Assembly: GCA_013426805.1 (NCBI GenBank)
Contig: JACDZG010000017.1
Span: 1-64,000 of the forward strand
DNA length: 64,000 nucleotides
Direction of reading: 5' to 3'
Origin: Chromatiaceae bacterium
Lineage (GTDB): Bacteria > Pseudomonadota > Gammaproteobacteria > Chromatiales > Chromatiaceae
A program made the position numbers and the translations under genes. Positions 37,309-47,467 of the stretch are shown here, piece after piece. The number at the start of each line of letters is the position of its first letter. Within the stretch, counting starts at the first letter, position 1. The notes beneath the pieces were generated by a model that saw only the letters and a program-made list of their open reading frames with translations, did not search any database and was not told where the DNA came from.

Positions 37309-40300
37309 ATGGCGCTGCCCTCGCTGCGGGAGTTGCTGCCCAAGGGATATCCGGCACGCTCTATTGTAGAGGTGGTTGAGGGTCCCGAACTGAGCGGCAA
37401 GGCGGAGGCTGACAGCGGTTGCAGCAAGACATATCATCCGACGCTGTTGTTGTCGCCTATACTGGAATTACGCCAGTTCCTGACCCGCGATCTGGTCAAT
37501 GTCCAATAGAACTCGCACCACGCAACCTGAAGAACCACTCCAAGGGCAAGGTGCTGGGACGTACGATCCACCGCAACGCGGCCATTGAGGTTTCCGACAG
37601 CGCTCGATCGAGTGGACCGAGATGCCGGAAATCGTGCCTTTCGCGTTCGCCGACACCTCAAGGATGAGTCGATGCTGCCGCGCCAGCCCCTGCGCTACGT
37701 CCTTGCCGACGATCCGGGCGCGGGCAAGACCATCATGGCGGGACTCTTCATCCGCGAACTGCTGATGCGGGCCGATGCCAAACGGGTGCTGATCGTCGCG
37801 CCCGGCAGCCTGGTTGAGCAGTGGCAGGACGAGCTACTCGAGAAGTTCGGCCTGTCCTTCACCCTATTCTCGCGCGAGCAGGTCGAGCAATCGGGCAGCG
37901 GCAATCCCTTCGATGACATCGACCTGCTGGTCGCTCGCGTCGACCAACTCGCCCGTGCCGAGGACCTACAGGAAAAGCTCAAGCTGTCGTTCTGGGACCT
38001 GATCGTCGTTGACGAGGCGCACAAACTGTCGGCCAGCTACTTCGGCAACAAGATCAACAAGACCAAGCGCTTCCAGCTTGGCGAGTTAGAGGACGGCGCA
38101 CGCAAAGGCACCGTCGGCTTCGCGCTGACCGCGCTGCAGCGCCGGCTGGCGTCCAGCCCCGAAGCCATCTACCAGTCGCTCAAGCGCCGCCGCAACAAGC
38201 TCAAGCGCCGGGTCGAGGAAGAGAAACTGCGCAGCCGCGGCGCAGACCATCCAAGAACTCGAGGCCGAGATCATCATCTTGGAGGGTCTGGAGGAGCAGG
38301 CCCACGTGATCGTGCACTCCGGCCAGGACCGCAAGTGGGACGAACTCTCCCGGCTGCTGCAAGACACGCCGCAGATGCACGACGGCCATGGCCACCAGCG
38401 CAAGCTCATCCTCTTCACCGAACACCGCGACACCCTGAACTACCTGGCGGTGAAGATCCGCGGCCTGCTCGGCAACGACGAGGCCGTGGTGATGATCCAC
38501 GGCGGTGTCAAACGCGAAGTGCGGCGCCAGGTACAGGAACTGTTTCGCAACGACCCGACGGCGCGCGTGCTCCTCGCCACCGACGCGGCCGGCGAAGGCG
38601 TGAACCTGCAAAACGCCAACCTGATGGTCAACTACGACCTCCCCTGGAACCCGAACCGGCTGGAGCAGCGCTTTGGCCGCATCCACCGCATCGGCCAAAC
38701 GGAGGTCTGCCACCGCTGGAACATGGTGGCCGCCGAGACCCGCGAGGGCGATGTCTTGCAGCGTCTGTTCGAGAAGCTGGAGGTCGAGCGTAAGGCGCTC
38801 GGTGGGCGCGTGTTCGACATCCTGGGCGAGGTCTTCGAGGACCGCAGCCTCAAAGATCTACTGATCGAGGCCATCCGCTACGGTTCCGGCCCGCAAGTCC
38901 GCGCCCGGCTGCTACGCAAGATCGAGGGCGCACTGGACACCGCGCACCTGGAATCCATCATTGCGCGCAACGCCCTGTGCGAAGAGGTGATGGACGAGCA
39001 GCGCCTGTTCGCGGTCAAGGCGGAGATGGAAAAGGCCGAGGCCCGCAAGCTGCAACCGTTCTTCATCCGCGCCTTCTTCACCCAGGCCTTCCAACAACTC
39101 GGCGGCGCGCTTCGCCCACGCGAGCCGGGGCGCTACGAGATCACCAATGTCCCGGCCATCATCCGCGAGCGTGATCGCCAGCGCTCCGGCCGCGACCGCC
39201 GCAACGCCAACCCGGTGCTCCGTCGCTACGAGCGCGTCTGCTTCGAGAAACAGCAGGTGCGCCTCACCGACCGCGTGGGCACAACACCTATGGCGAGTCT
39301 GCTCCACCCCGGTCACCCGCTCATGCAATCCGTGACCGACCTGATGCTGGAGGCGCACCGCAACACCCTCAAGCAAGGCGCCGTACTCGTCGACGTAAGC
39401 GACCTGGGTGTCGCGCCGAAGGTACTGTTCATCATCGACCACAAGGTCTTGGAAGGCGCGGACCCGACGCGCGTGGTCTCGCGGCGCTTGCTGTTCGTGG
39501 AGATCGACCCCCAGGGCCGCGCGAACAACGCGGGTTGGGCACCGCATCTGGATCTGGAGCCCGCCTGACCTGGCCCTGATCGCCGACCTACTCGCCGCAC
39601 CCTGGATCGCCAAAGACCTGGAGCAGGCCGCGCTAGGCCATGCATCGACCGAGATCGTTGCAGCGCACTTCGACGAGGTCCGGGCGCGTCGCGAGAAGAC
39701 GGTGGACAAGACCCTGGCCGCGGTTCACGAGCGTCTGGTCAGGGAAATCAACTACTAGTCCGACCGCTACATCAAGCTGCAAGACGACATCGCGGCGGGC
39801 AAGGATATGCGCCTTTCCCTTACGAACGTCCGGCGCACCATCGACGACCTGACCGCGCGCCACGTCGTCTCCGCCACGCCGGTGATCCTCGGCGGCGCCC
39901 TGGTCATCCCCTGTGGTGCGTTGATGCAGCGCAAGGGCCAACCGGGCTGGACGGCGGATGCCGAATCCAAAGCCCGCGTGGAGCGCATCGCCATGCAAGC
40001 CGTGATGCACGCCGAGCGTGCACTGGGGCACGAGGTCATCGACGTGTCGGCGCAGAAATGCGGATGGGACCTGACCCGCCTGCCGCCGGCCCGCGACGGC
40101 AAACTTCCACCCGCGCGCCATCTCGAAGTGAAGGGCCGCGCCAAGGGGCAGACCACCATCACGGTCACCCGCAACGAAATCCTCTATGGCCTCAACCAGC
40201 AGGACAAGTTCATCCTGGCTATCGTACTGGTGGAGGGCGAACTGCACGAGGGACCCTTCTACGTGCGCTGCCCATTCACCCAGGAACCCGACTGGGCCGT

Positions 40301-40358
40301 GACCAGTATCAACCTTGATCTCGACCAGTTGCTGGCCCGCGCCACCGCACCGGCGTAA
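37309..40358 (+). pseudogene. Broken SNF2/DEAD-type helicase (DISARM DrmD-like, with DUF3883)
   Basis: The family protein is about 950-1150 residues. Here the start MALPSLRELLPKGYP (37309) fits, but the following ~100 residues are replaced. The ATPase core resumes at 37671 ([20 protein letters not shown], Walker [17 protein letters not shown] box). At about 38088 it jumps from [10 protein letters not shown] to [14 protein letters not shown], losing roughly 130 residues. A frameshift follows near 38226-38280, then the second helicase lobe ([37 protein letters not shown]). Further lesions are a frameshift near 39566 and an in-frame TAG at 39756 where the family usually has Trp after REINY. The DUF3883 end ([10 protein letters not shown]) closes at 40358. 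No full-length product is possible. Confidence 0.85.
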
Positions 40359-40392
40359 GATCATGTGATCCTTACCGTAAGGAAGTAATGCG

Positions 40393-40623
40393 ATGACCGC
40401 AATTGCCAAGATCACCGCCAAGGGCCAGACCACCATCCCCGCCGACATCCGCGCGGCGCTGCATGTCGGACCGGGCGACCTGCTGGCTTGGGACCTGCTG
40501 GACGATGGTGTCGCGCGGGTACGCCGCGTCAACCCGCTGGGTCTCGAATACCTCAAGGCCGTCGAGGCCACGCTCACCGAATGGGCCTCGCCCGCCGACG
40601 AGGAGGCCTACCGTGACCTTTGA
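40393..40623 (+). CDS. AbrB/MazE-type antitoxin
   Basis: This 76-residue protein begins IAKITAKGQTTIPADIRAAL, the swapped-hairpin AbrB/SpoVT DNA-binding domain. The C-terminal half (ATLTEWASPADEEAYRDL) should bind the toxin. Its stop lies inside the start of the following MazF-like gene, so the two are translated together. It is expected to neutralise the toxin and repress the operon. It is intact, unlike the genes around it. Confidence 0.85.
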   Translation: MTAIAKITAKGQTTIPADIRAALHVGPGDLLAWDLLDDGVARVRRVNPLGLEYLKAVEATLTEWASPADEEAYRDL

Positions 40624-40957
40624 TCGCGGGCAGGTGGTGCGCGTGCCCTTCCCCTTCACCGACCGCACCGCCGGCAAGAACCGGCCCGCGCTGGTGCTCT
40701 CCGCGGCGGCCACGTTCAACACGCCATCCGGTCACGCCGTGCTGGCCATGATCACCTCGGCTAAGAACGCGCCCTGGCCGCTGGACTGCCCAGTCACGGA
40801 CCTGACGAGCGCGGGCCTTCCAGCCCCTTCGGTCGTGCGCTGCAAGCTCTTTACGCTCGACGCGCGACTCATCGGCAGCGTGCTCGGGCGGCTGGCCGAT
40901 GCCGACGCTGAGCGGGTGAGTCAGACACTTGCCCGCCTATTGGGTGATGCCGCATGA
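40613..40957 (+). CDS. MazF/PemK-type mRNA interferase toxin
   Basis: From a GTG at 40613 the 114-residue product reads TFDRGQVVRVPFPFTDRTAG and KNRPALVLS, the start of MazF/PemK endoribonucleases, then AMITSAKN and a terminal helix. These toxins cut mRNA when not bound by antitoxin. The start overlaps the antitoxin stop by 11 bases. The pair sits between two copies of helicase 3'-end sequence, so it has been carried into the cluster. Confidence 0.85.
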   Translation: MTFDRGQVVRVPFPFTDRTAGKNRPALVLSAAATFNTPSGHAVLAMITSAKNAPWPLDCPVTDLTSAGLPAPSVVRCKLFTLDARLIGSVLGRLADADAERVSQTLARLLGDAA

Positions 40958-40989
40958 CCGCGGCCGCGCTCAGTGGGATTTAGGCTGTT

Positions 40990-41058
40990 GCGGTGACTAG
41001 CATCAATCTGGACTTGAGCGAATTGCTTAAGCGGGCGGAGGCGCCATGCCCCACTTGA
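40990..41058 (+). pseudogene. Second helicase 3'-end remnant
   Basis: This stretch encodes [21 protein letters not shown] and a stop, nearly the same as [19 protein letters not shown] at the end of the upstream helicase pseudogene (40358), but with many base differences. It overlaps the start of the next ATPase gene. It is the tail of a second, diverged helicase gene, the rest of which is gone. Confidence 0.7.
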
Positions 41059-42432
41059 ACCTCCGCAGCTTAACGCTGCGCGACTACCGTTGTTTTGAAG
41101 CCATCGAGATCGGCTTCCACCCCAAGCTCACTGTCTTGGTAGCGGTGAACGGGGGGGGGTAAAACCGCCATCCTCGACGCCATTGCGGTGGCCTTCGGAC
41201 CCTATATCGGCGCCTTTGACGAGGCCGTTGGGAAGCATTTCGAGCCCAGCGACATTCGTCAGTATCGGGTACGCGAAACGGTCAGCACCGAAATGGAATA
41301 CGCACCGAAGGGCGTGCATCTGGATGCCACCGGATGTGTCCCCGGGAGCGACCCGGACGAAGAGATATTCGGATGTCACCCAGCGTTCTGGACCCGAGCG
41401 CTCTCTAGCCCCACCAAGGCGAAGACCACGATCAAGTACGCCAAGGTACTCATCCACTACGGAAAGTGCATGCAAGAAGCCGTGCGCACGCCAGGTCAGG
41501 ATGTGCTCCTGCCCCTAGTCGCCTACTACGGCACCGGCCGGTTGTGGCAACAGAAGAAGCTCACAGACGGCAAACGTATTCAGCGGACTTCGCGAACGGT
41601 CGGCTACACCGACTGCCTCGATCCCGCCTCCAGTTACAAGTCCTTCGTCGAATGGTTTCGTTACTGGAGCTTCAACGCCAAAGATGCGCGAATCACCGCT
41701 CAGGAGACAGGTCAACCGTCGGCCGACGCCGAATTCGATGGCTACCTCCGGTCGGTCAGCACCGCCGTCAACACCTGCCTCCAGCCCACCGGCTGGGGAT
41801 CTATTGATTACTCCTTCTCACGCGACACGCCGGTCGCCCACCACAAGGATTTTGGCGAGCTTACCGTGGAGTTGCTCAGCGACGGCATCCGCAACATGAT
41901 CGGCATGGTGGCGGACATCGCCTTCCGTGCCACCAAGCTCAACGGCCACCTCGGCGCCCAAGCGGCAATCCAGACCCCGGGCATCGTGTTGATCGACGAG
42001 GTCGACATGCACCTGCACCCCGAGTGGCAGCAGGTCGTGCTTCTAAGCTTGATCGAAGCCTTTCCGCTGATTCAGTTTATCGTCACGACGCATAGCCCGC
42101 AGGTCCTGACCACCGTCGCGCGTGAGCACATTCGCGTAATCCGGCCCACCGAGGCGGGTTTCGAGGCCAGCGTGCCCGAGTTCAGCCCGCTGGCCCACGA
42201 ATCAGGCGACGCGCTCGCCAAGATCATGGGCACCCATCGGGAACCCGAACTCCCGTTGCAGGAGAGCATTCGCCGCTTTGAACAGTTGGTTCGTGCGGGG
42301 CAAGAAGAAACCGACGACGCCGTCAAACTGCGGCGGATCATGGACGAAGCCGGCTACCAGATTCACGACAGCGATCTCGCGACCTGGCGCTTTCTCGCCA
42401 ACCGGCGCAAGCAGGAGCACGACAGGGATTGA
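41046..42432 (+). pseudogene. Septu-like AAA ATPase (PtuA-type) frameshifted by a nine-G tract
   Basis: The frame from ATG 41046 (MPHLNLRSLTLRDYRCFEAI) reaches VAVNGGG and stops at TAA. At 41151-41159 there is a run of nine G. With eight G the frame would read NGGGKTAILDAIAVAFG and continue to 42432, giving 461 residues. The rest is an SMC/RecF-like ATPase with VLIDEVDMHLHPEWQQ (Walker B) and FIVTTHSPQVLTT (H-loop). This type pairs with an HNH nuclease in Septu and retron-linked systems, and an HNH gene follows. As it stands the protein is not made, unless slippage in the G tract restores the frame. Confidence 0.75.
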
Positions 42433-42434
42433 TC

Positions 42435-42935
42435 ATGGTTGAACTAAAGCATGGCGAGCCGCCCTTCGCGCTTAGCAATTACTGCCAGGCTCACCCGAAC
42501 CCCACTGCCGCGGATTTCGATAGCATCGACTTCCGCCCCGTCAAGGCCGCAGTGAAGTTGGCACTGCATCGGGACCAGGGCGGCCTGTGCGTTTACTGCG
42601 AACAGCACTTGAAGGCGGATGAAGGCCAGGTAGATCACATCAAGCCCAAAGGCGGTCCGCAAGCGCATCCCCATCTGTGCTTCAGCTACAACAACTATGC
42701 CCACAGCTGTATCAATCCGAAAACCTGCGGTCAGAAAAAGAAGAACGGCCTGTTGCCCATTGAGCCTGTGCCAGGCTGCAACGCCGAATGGACCCCAAGA
42801 AGCTCATTGAGGTGGCGCTGCCGCTGGATGCCATCAATGCCGCCGCGGCGCGCGAGAAGTCCATCCGCCACGAGCACCCGAGCACCCTGCATCTGTGGTG
42901 GGCGCGGCGGCCGCTGGCGGCGGCGCGGGCGGTGA
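42435..42935 (+). pseudogene. Truncated HNH nuclease (PtuB/TIGR02646-like)
   Basis: The first ~118 residues match the HNH proteins that partner these ATPases: GGLCVYCEQHLKADEGQVDH and IKPK, then [26 protein letters not shown]. The family continues for another ~80-100 residues, but at 42788 the sequence becomes the start of the methyltransferase gene in another frame, and the remaining ~48 codons are shadow sequence. The HNH motif itself is present; the C-terminal part is lost. It begins three bases after the ATPase stop. Confidence 0.75.
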
Positions 42936-45700
42936 TCTTTGCGCAGATGGTCAACGACCCCGGTTATCAGCAGGGGGGCGGGTTCAAGTACGGCGTCAAC
43001 AAGGAGCGTGCCGCGATCGAACGCGAGCGGCTGTTCAAGATCATCGAGGACCTGGTGAAGTGGGAGAACACCAACAACGAGGAGGTGCTGGAACGTGCCC
43101 GCGCCGAGATCCGCAAGTCCTGGCGCGAGACCTGCGAGTTGAACAAGGGCCACCCGCGGGCCGCCGAGCTTTTTGACCCGGAACGGCTTCCGGCCTTCCA
43201 TGACCCGTTCGCGGGCGGGGGTGCGCTGCCGCTGGAGGCGCAGCGGCTGGGGTTGGAGAGCTATGCCAGCGACCTCAATCCGGTGGCGGTGACGATCAAT
43301 AAGGCGATGATTGAGATCCCTCCCCGATTTGCCGGACGGGCGCCGGTTCATCCCCCAAGGTCTTCCGCCGGCAAATCGGGGACTGGTCAGGGCGAATTGT
43401 TTGAACGCGAATGGAAGGGGGCTGAGGGGCTCGCTGAGGATGTCCGTTATTATGGGCAGTGGATGCGGGATGAGGCGGAGAAGCGGATTTTGTATCTGTG
43501 TCATAAGATCGAGATAACGGAAGAGATGGCGGTTGAGCGGCCTGATCTGAAGCCGTTGGTCGGGAAGAAGCTCACCGTCATTGCGTGGCTGTGGGCGCGT
43601 ACCGTCAAGAGCCAAAATCCGGCATTTAGTCATGCGGAGGTGCCTTTAGCTTCTACCTTCGTCTTATCCAGCAAGGCAGGCAAAGAGACGTATGTTGAGC
43701 CGGTAGTCGATGGTGATTCCTATCATTTTAAAGTGCGGGTCGGAGCGCTCAACGAGGCCGCAAGGACTGGCACCAAGGCGGCAGGTCGGGGGGCCAACTT
43801 TGCGTGTGTGCTGTCACAGACACCGATTGGCGGCGCTTACATAAATACCGAAGGACAGGCGGGACGTATGGGTACTCGCCTAATGGCGATCGTGGCTGAG
43901 GGGGTGCGCGGAAGCATTTACCTAGAACCAACCGACGAGCATGAAACCTCGGCATCTAAGGCCCAGCCCGATTGGAAGCCAGAGATTGCATTTTTTCAGC
44001 AAGCACTAGGGTTTCGCGTTGGAAATTACGGAATGACGCAATGGAGTGACCTGTTTACCTCTCGCCAATTAGTGGCGCTAACCACTTTTTCTGCTTTGGT
44101 ACAGGAAGCCACCGAATGCTGTCGACTGGATGCGTTGACCACAGGGATCGCCGACGAGCGTGAGGGCCTGGATGCTGGCGGCGGCGGTGTCAGCGCTACT
44201 GCCTATGCACAAGCAGTCGGTGTGTATCTGGCTTTTGCACTGGATAAAATGGCGGACTTAGGAAATAGCCTGTGCCGTTGGGAGCCGATTGCCCAGTGCC
44301 CACGCCAGTTATTCGGCCGACAGGCAATACCGATGATTTGGGACTTTGCTGAAGGCAACGTCCTCGGAGACAGTTCTGGAGGCTGGAGCGTCTTTGTGGA
44401 TGGGCTATGTAAAGCCTTTGTGAAAGCTTTTGATTCGGTTCAAGAGTGGTTTAGGGAATTCGCTTCACAAGCAGATGCTCAAAAACAAGAGATCAGTTGT
44501 GGCAAAGTGATTTCAACCGATCCTCCTTACTACGACAACATCGGTTACGCTGATTTATCCGATTTCTTCTACATATGGCTGCGCAAGAGCTTGAAGCCCG
44601 TTTTCCCGAGCCTCTACGCGACCTTAGCCGTACCCAAAGCGGAGGAACTGGTTGCCACTCCGTACCGCCACGGCGGCAAGGCACAGGCGGAGGCATTTTT
44701 CCTCGACGGCATGACCCGGGCTATGCATAACCTGGCCGAACAAGCGCATCCAGCATTTCCAGTCACCATTTGCTACGCCTTCAAGCAATCCGAGACATCA
44801 GCGGATACGGGTACTTACAGCACGGGATGGGAGACATTTCTTGCATCAGTGCTGAAAGCCGGGTTCTCAGTATTGGGCACTTGGCCAATGCGTACAGAAA
44901 ATGACAGCCGATTACGCGGACAGGTGTCGAATGCGCTAGCCTCAAGCATCGTCCTAGTATGCCGAAAACGCGGGGCCGACGCCCTCACCGTCAGCCGCCG
45001 TGAATTCCTACGCGAACTCAACGCCGCGCTGCCGAACGCACTGGATGAAATGACCCGCGGCGGCGTCAACTCGCCGGTTGCGCCGGTCGATCTGAGCCAG
45101 GCCATCATCGGCCCCGGCATGGCGATCTTCAGCCAATACGCGGGGGTCTTGGAAGCCGACGGCACCCCGATGAGCGTACGCACGGCCCTGCAACTGATCA
45201 ACCGCTTTTTCGCCGAGGACGACTTCGATCACGATACCCAGTTTTGCCTGCACTGGTTTGAGCAACAAGGCTGGGCCGAGGGCAAGTACGGCGAGGCGGA
45301 TGTGCTGACCCGCGCCAAGGGGACCAGCGTCGGGGGGCTGGCCGAGGCCGGCGTGGTCGTGAGCGGCGGGGGCAGCGTGCGCCTGCTGCGTTGGGCCGAG
45401 TACCCCCGCGACTGGTCGCCGGCGGACGATCATCGAACGCCGGTCTGGGAAGCCCTGCATCATCTCATCCGCGCGCTGAACCATGACGGGGAGTCTGCGG
45501 CCGGTGCCCTGATCGCGCGCATGCCTACCCATGCCGAACCCATCCGCGCACTGGCCTACCGCCTCTACACCCTCTGCGAACGCAAGGGTTGGGCCGAAGA
45601 TGCCCGCGCCTATAACGAGCTCGTCACCGCCTGGGGCGTCATCGAGCAGGCCGCGAGCGAGGCCGGGCTGCGCGGTTCTCAGGCGCAATTGGATCTTTGA
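42788..45700 (+). CDS. DUF1156 DNA adenine methyltransferase (COG1743)
   Basis: This 970-residue protein is the intact core gene of the cluster. The N-terminal DUF1156 domain reads [20 protein letters not shown] and [20 protein letters not shown]. Motif I-like [17 protein letters not shown] binds S-adenosylmethionine, and [19 protein letters not shown] is the catalytic DPPY motif of N6-adenine methyltransferases. In related clusters such enzymes mark host DNA so that the helicase/ATPase machinery spares it. Here the partner helicase and DUF499 genes are broken, so it may now act as an orphan methyltransferase. Its start lies inside the truncated HNH gene. Confidence 0.88.
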   Translation: MDPKKLIEVALPLDAINAAAAREKSIRHEHPSTLHLWWARRPLAAARAVIFAQMVNDPGYQQGGGFKYGVNKERAAIERERLFKIIEDLVKWENTNNEEVLERARAEIRKSWRETCELNKGHPRAAELFDPERLPAFHDPFAGGGALPLEAQRLGLESYASDLNPVAVTINKAMIEIPPRFAGRAPVHPPRSSAGKSGTGQGELFEREWKGAEGLAEDVRYYGQWMRDEAEKRILYLCHKIEITEEMAVERPDLKPLVGKKLTVIAWLWARTVKSQNPAFSHAEVPLASTFVLSSKAGKETYVEPVVDGDSYHFKVRVGALNEAARTGTKAAGRGANFACVLSQTPIGGAYINTEGQAGRMGTRLMAIVAEGVRGSIYLEPTDEHETSASKAQPDWKPEIAFFQQALGFRVGNYGMTQWSDLFTSRQLVALTTFSALVQEATECCRLDALTTGIADEREGLDAGGGGVSATAYAQAVGVYLAFALDKMADLGNSLCRWEPIAQCPRQLFGRQAIPMIWDFAEGNVLGDSSGGWSVFVDGLCKAFVKAFDSVQEWFREFASQADAQKQEISCGKVISTDPPYYDNIGYADLSDFFYIWLRKSLKPVFPSLYATLAVPKAEELVATPYRHGGKAQAEAFFLDGMTRAMHNLAEQAHPAFPVTICYAFKQSETSADTGTYSTGWETFLASVLKAGFSVLGTWPMRTENDSRLRGQVSNALASSIVLVCRKRGADALTVSRREFLRELNAALPNALDEMTRGGVNSPVAPVDLSQAIIGPGMAIFSQYAGVLEADGTPMSVRTALQLINRFFAEDDFDHDTQFCLHWFEQQGWAEGKYGEADVLTRAKGTSVGGLAEAGVVVSGGGSVRLLRWAEYPRDWSPADDHRTPVWEALHHLIRALNHDGESAAGALIARMPTHAEPIRALAYRLYTLCERKGWAEDARAYNELVTAWGVIEQAASEAGLRGSQAQLDL

Positions 45701-45711
45701 GGAGTTCATCC

Positions 45712-46836
45712 ATGCTGAAGTCACTGCACATCAAGCAGTTCACCGTCTTTCAGGATGCCCTGTTCGAGTTTTCGCCGGGTTTGAACGTCATCGTGGGTGA
45801 CAACGGTACAGGCAAAACGCACGTACTGAAACTCGGCTATTTGTTTTCCCGCGCCTGGTCAGACTTGATGGCCAGGGTTTCGAGGGTGAATACACAACGG
45901 GCAGAGTCTTATCTGGATGAGCGTCTGCTGGGACTCTTCAGGGTGTCTGACCTGGGCATGCTGGTGCGTCAACGGTACAAGGGCAGCGCAAGGTTGGTAG
46001 CGGCGGTCAGCGGACATATTCCGACTGTTCAGATTCGCATGCCCAATGAACCACCTTTCAAATCGCCTGGACTACCGGAGGACATGCCTTGGGATATCGA
46101 GATTCGGCGAGCCAAGGATGCGTCAGGGACACTCAACGCAAAGGTCGTGCCGGATGCGGCTGCAACGAATGCCTTCTTGCCCCAGCAGGTGTTTGTACCA
46201 AGCAAAGAAATGGTATCCCTGTTCAAAGGCTTGATCGGACTGTTCGAGAAATACCGGGAATTCCCGCTGGACGTAACCTACCGTGACCTTGCCGTTGCCA
46301 TGTCCACACTGAAGCCGCGCGAGGTCTCGTCGATCTTTCCTGATGTGCTACAGCGCATTCAGAGGCTGTTAGGTGGGGATCTGAAACTCGATAGCGGCGA
46401 TTTGGTATTTGAACGTTCGGATGGCTCTCGCCTGGAGTCTCAGTTACTGGCCGAGGGGCATCGCAAGCTGGCGATGTTGATCTATCTGCTGCGTTACGGC
46501 GTAATCGAGCGCGGCTCAACCGTGTTCTGGGATGAGCCGGAGGCCAACCTAAATCCGGCGGCGATCAAACTTCTCGCCGATGCGCTCTTCGTACTGACAG
46601 GCTTAGGTGTTCAGGTCATTCTAGCCACCCATAGTCTTTTTTTGCTGCGCGAATTTGAAATCTTAAAGATGAACAACGGGCAAGTCAGCCACCCCGGAGT
46701 GCGGTATTTCGGTTTGGGTTTGCAACGCACTCAGGCTGTTGTCAGTCAAGGCGAGGACATCGCATCCATTGACCCGTTGGTGTTGCTGGATGAAAATCTG
46801 CTCCAAAGTGATCGCTACCTAGAGGCCGGAGAATGA
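45712..46836 (+). CDS. AAA ATPase (OLD/RecF-like), first of an ATPase-nuclease pair
   Basis: The protein has 374 residues from the ATG at 45712 (MLKSLHIKQFTVFQDALFEF). Walker A is VGDNGTGKTHVLK, Walker B is TVFWDEPEANLNP, and the H-loop is VILATHSLFLL, the layout of SMC/OLD-like ATPases used as sensors in many defence systems. No Toprim domain is present; the nuclease part is probably the next gene, which it overlaps by four bases. The first 11 bp after the methyltransferase stop contain GAGGAG-like bases before the start. Confidence 0.75.
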   Translation: MLKSLHIKQFTVFQDALFEFSPGLNVIVGDNGTGKTHVLKLGYLFSRAWSDLMARVSRVNTQRAESYLDERLLGLFRVSDLGMLVRQRYKGSARLVAAVSGHIPTVQIRMPNEPPFKSPGLPEDMPWDIEIRRAKDASGTLNAKVVPDAAATNAFLPQQVFVPSKEMVSLFKGLIGLFEKYREFPLDVTYRDLAVAMSTLKPREVSSIFPDVLQRIQRLLGGDLKLDSGDLVFERSDGSRLESQLLAEGHRKLAMLIYLLRYGVIERGSTVFWDEPEANLNPAAIKLLADALFVLTGLGVQVILATHSLFLLREFEILKMNNGQVSHPGVRYFGLGLQRTQAVVSQGEDIASIDPLVLLDENLLQSDRYLEAGE

Positions 46837-47333
46837 ATCAGGCCGCAGTGATCGATGGTATGCGGCTTGAGATGCCTGACGGCTGGTGGGTGTGGAAGTA
46901 TGACGATTCGGCATTTCATCGCAACCAGTTTCAAAATTTCGCTGGTGGTTCAAAGGCGGTAGACGCGGTGGCACTTGCTGCCGATGACACCCTGTGGCGG
47001 ATTGAAATAAATGACTATCGGCGACATCGGCGCAGCAAGCCGGCCAGCGTTTTTGACGAAGTGGCAGCGAAGGTCAGAGCCACCTTGGCAGGTTTGGCGA
47101 CAGCACGCACGCGGGCCAATGATCAGGATGAAAAGAACATGGCGGCTGCGGCTATGCGCTGTCGGCGTATTCGTGTTGCCCTGCAATTGGCCCAACCAGT
47201 CAAGCCTTCGCGACTGTTCCCACAAGTGGTCGATCCCGTCAACGCACAAATCCAGTTGCAGCGCGCGGTCAAAGCGATTGACCCGTATGCCCTGTGCGCG
47301 ACCGGTGCAATCGATGGTCATCACCTACCTTGA
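46833..47333 (+). CDS. Small PD-(D/E)xK-like protein, partner of the ATPase
   Basis: This 166-residue protein has KAVDAVALAADDTLWRIEIN then DYRRHRRSKPASVFDEVAAK. The D44...E58-x-N60 pattern matches a PD-(D/E)xK nuclease core (normally D...ExK followed by DYR), with Asn in the place of the usual Lys. The helix after it (EVAAKVRATLAGLATART) fits the same fold. It could be a nuclease with a migrated lysine or an inactive relative. It overlaps the ATPase gene by four bases (ATGA), so the two probably act as one unit. Confidence 0.5.
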   Translation: MNQAAVIDGMRLEMPDGWWVWKYDDSAFHRNQFQNFAGGSKAVDAVALAADDTLWRIEINDYRRHRRSKPASVFDEVAAKVRATLAGLATARTRANDQDEKNMAAAAMRCRRIRVALQLAQPVKPSRLFPQVVDPVNAQIQLQRAVKAIDPYALCATGAIDGHHLP

Positions 47334-47365
47334 AGGTCAGTCACAATGCCAGGAGGCGCAAGCAC

Positions 47366-47467
47366 ATGAGTATCAGCATACAGGACACACTGACGCGCGG
47401 ATGGCGCCGACCGTGTCGGCACGATTGGTTCGCAAGTCTCAGCCAGAACCGAAAGGGTGACAAATGA
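47366..47467 (+). CDS. Possible 33-aa ORF before the DUF499 gene
   Basis: An ATG frame of 33 codons (starting [15 protein letters not shown]) ends in a TGA that overlaps the ATG pair of the DUF499 gene. The overlap and an AGGAGG stretch about 10 bases before the start are suggestive, but there is no family similarity. Confidence 0.2.
   Translation: MSISIQDTLTRGWRRPCRHDWFASLSQNRKGDK

Noticed and set aside
42788-45700. Calling the cluster a complete DISARM or BREX system
   Set aside because: DrmA/DrmB/DrmC and BrxC/PglZ homologues are absent; only the helicase, DUF1156 and DUF499 families are seen, two of them broken.
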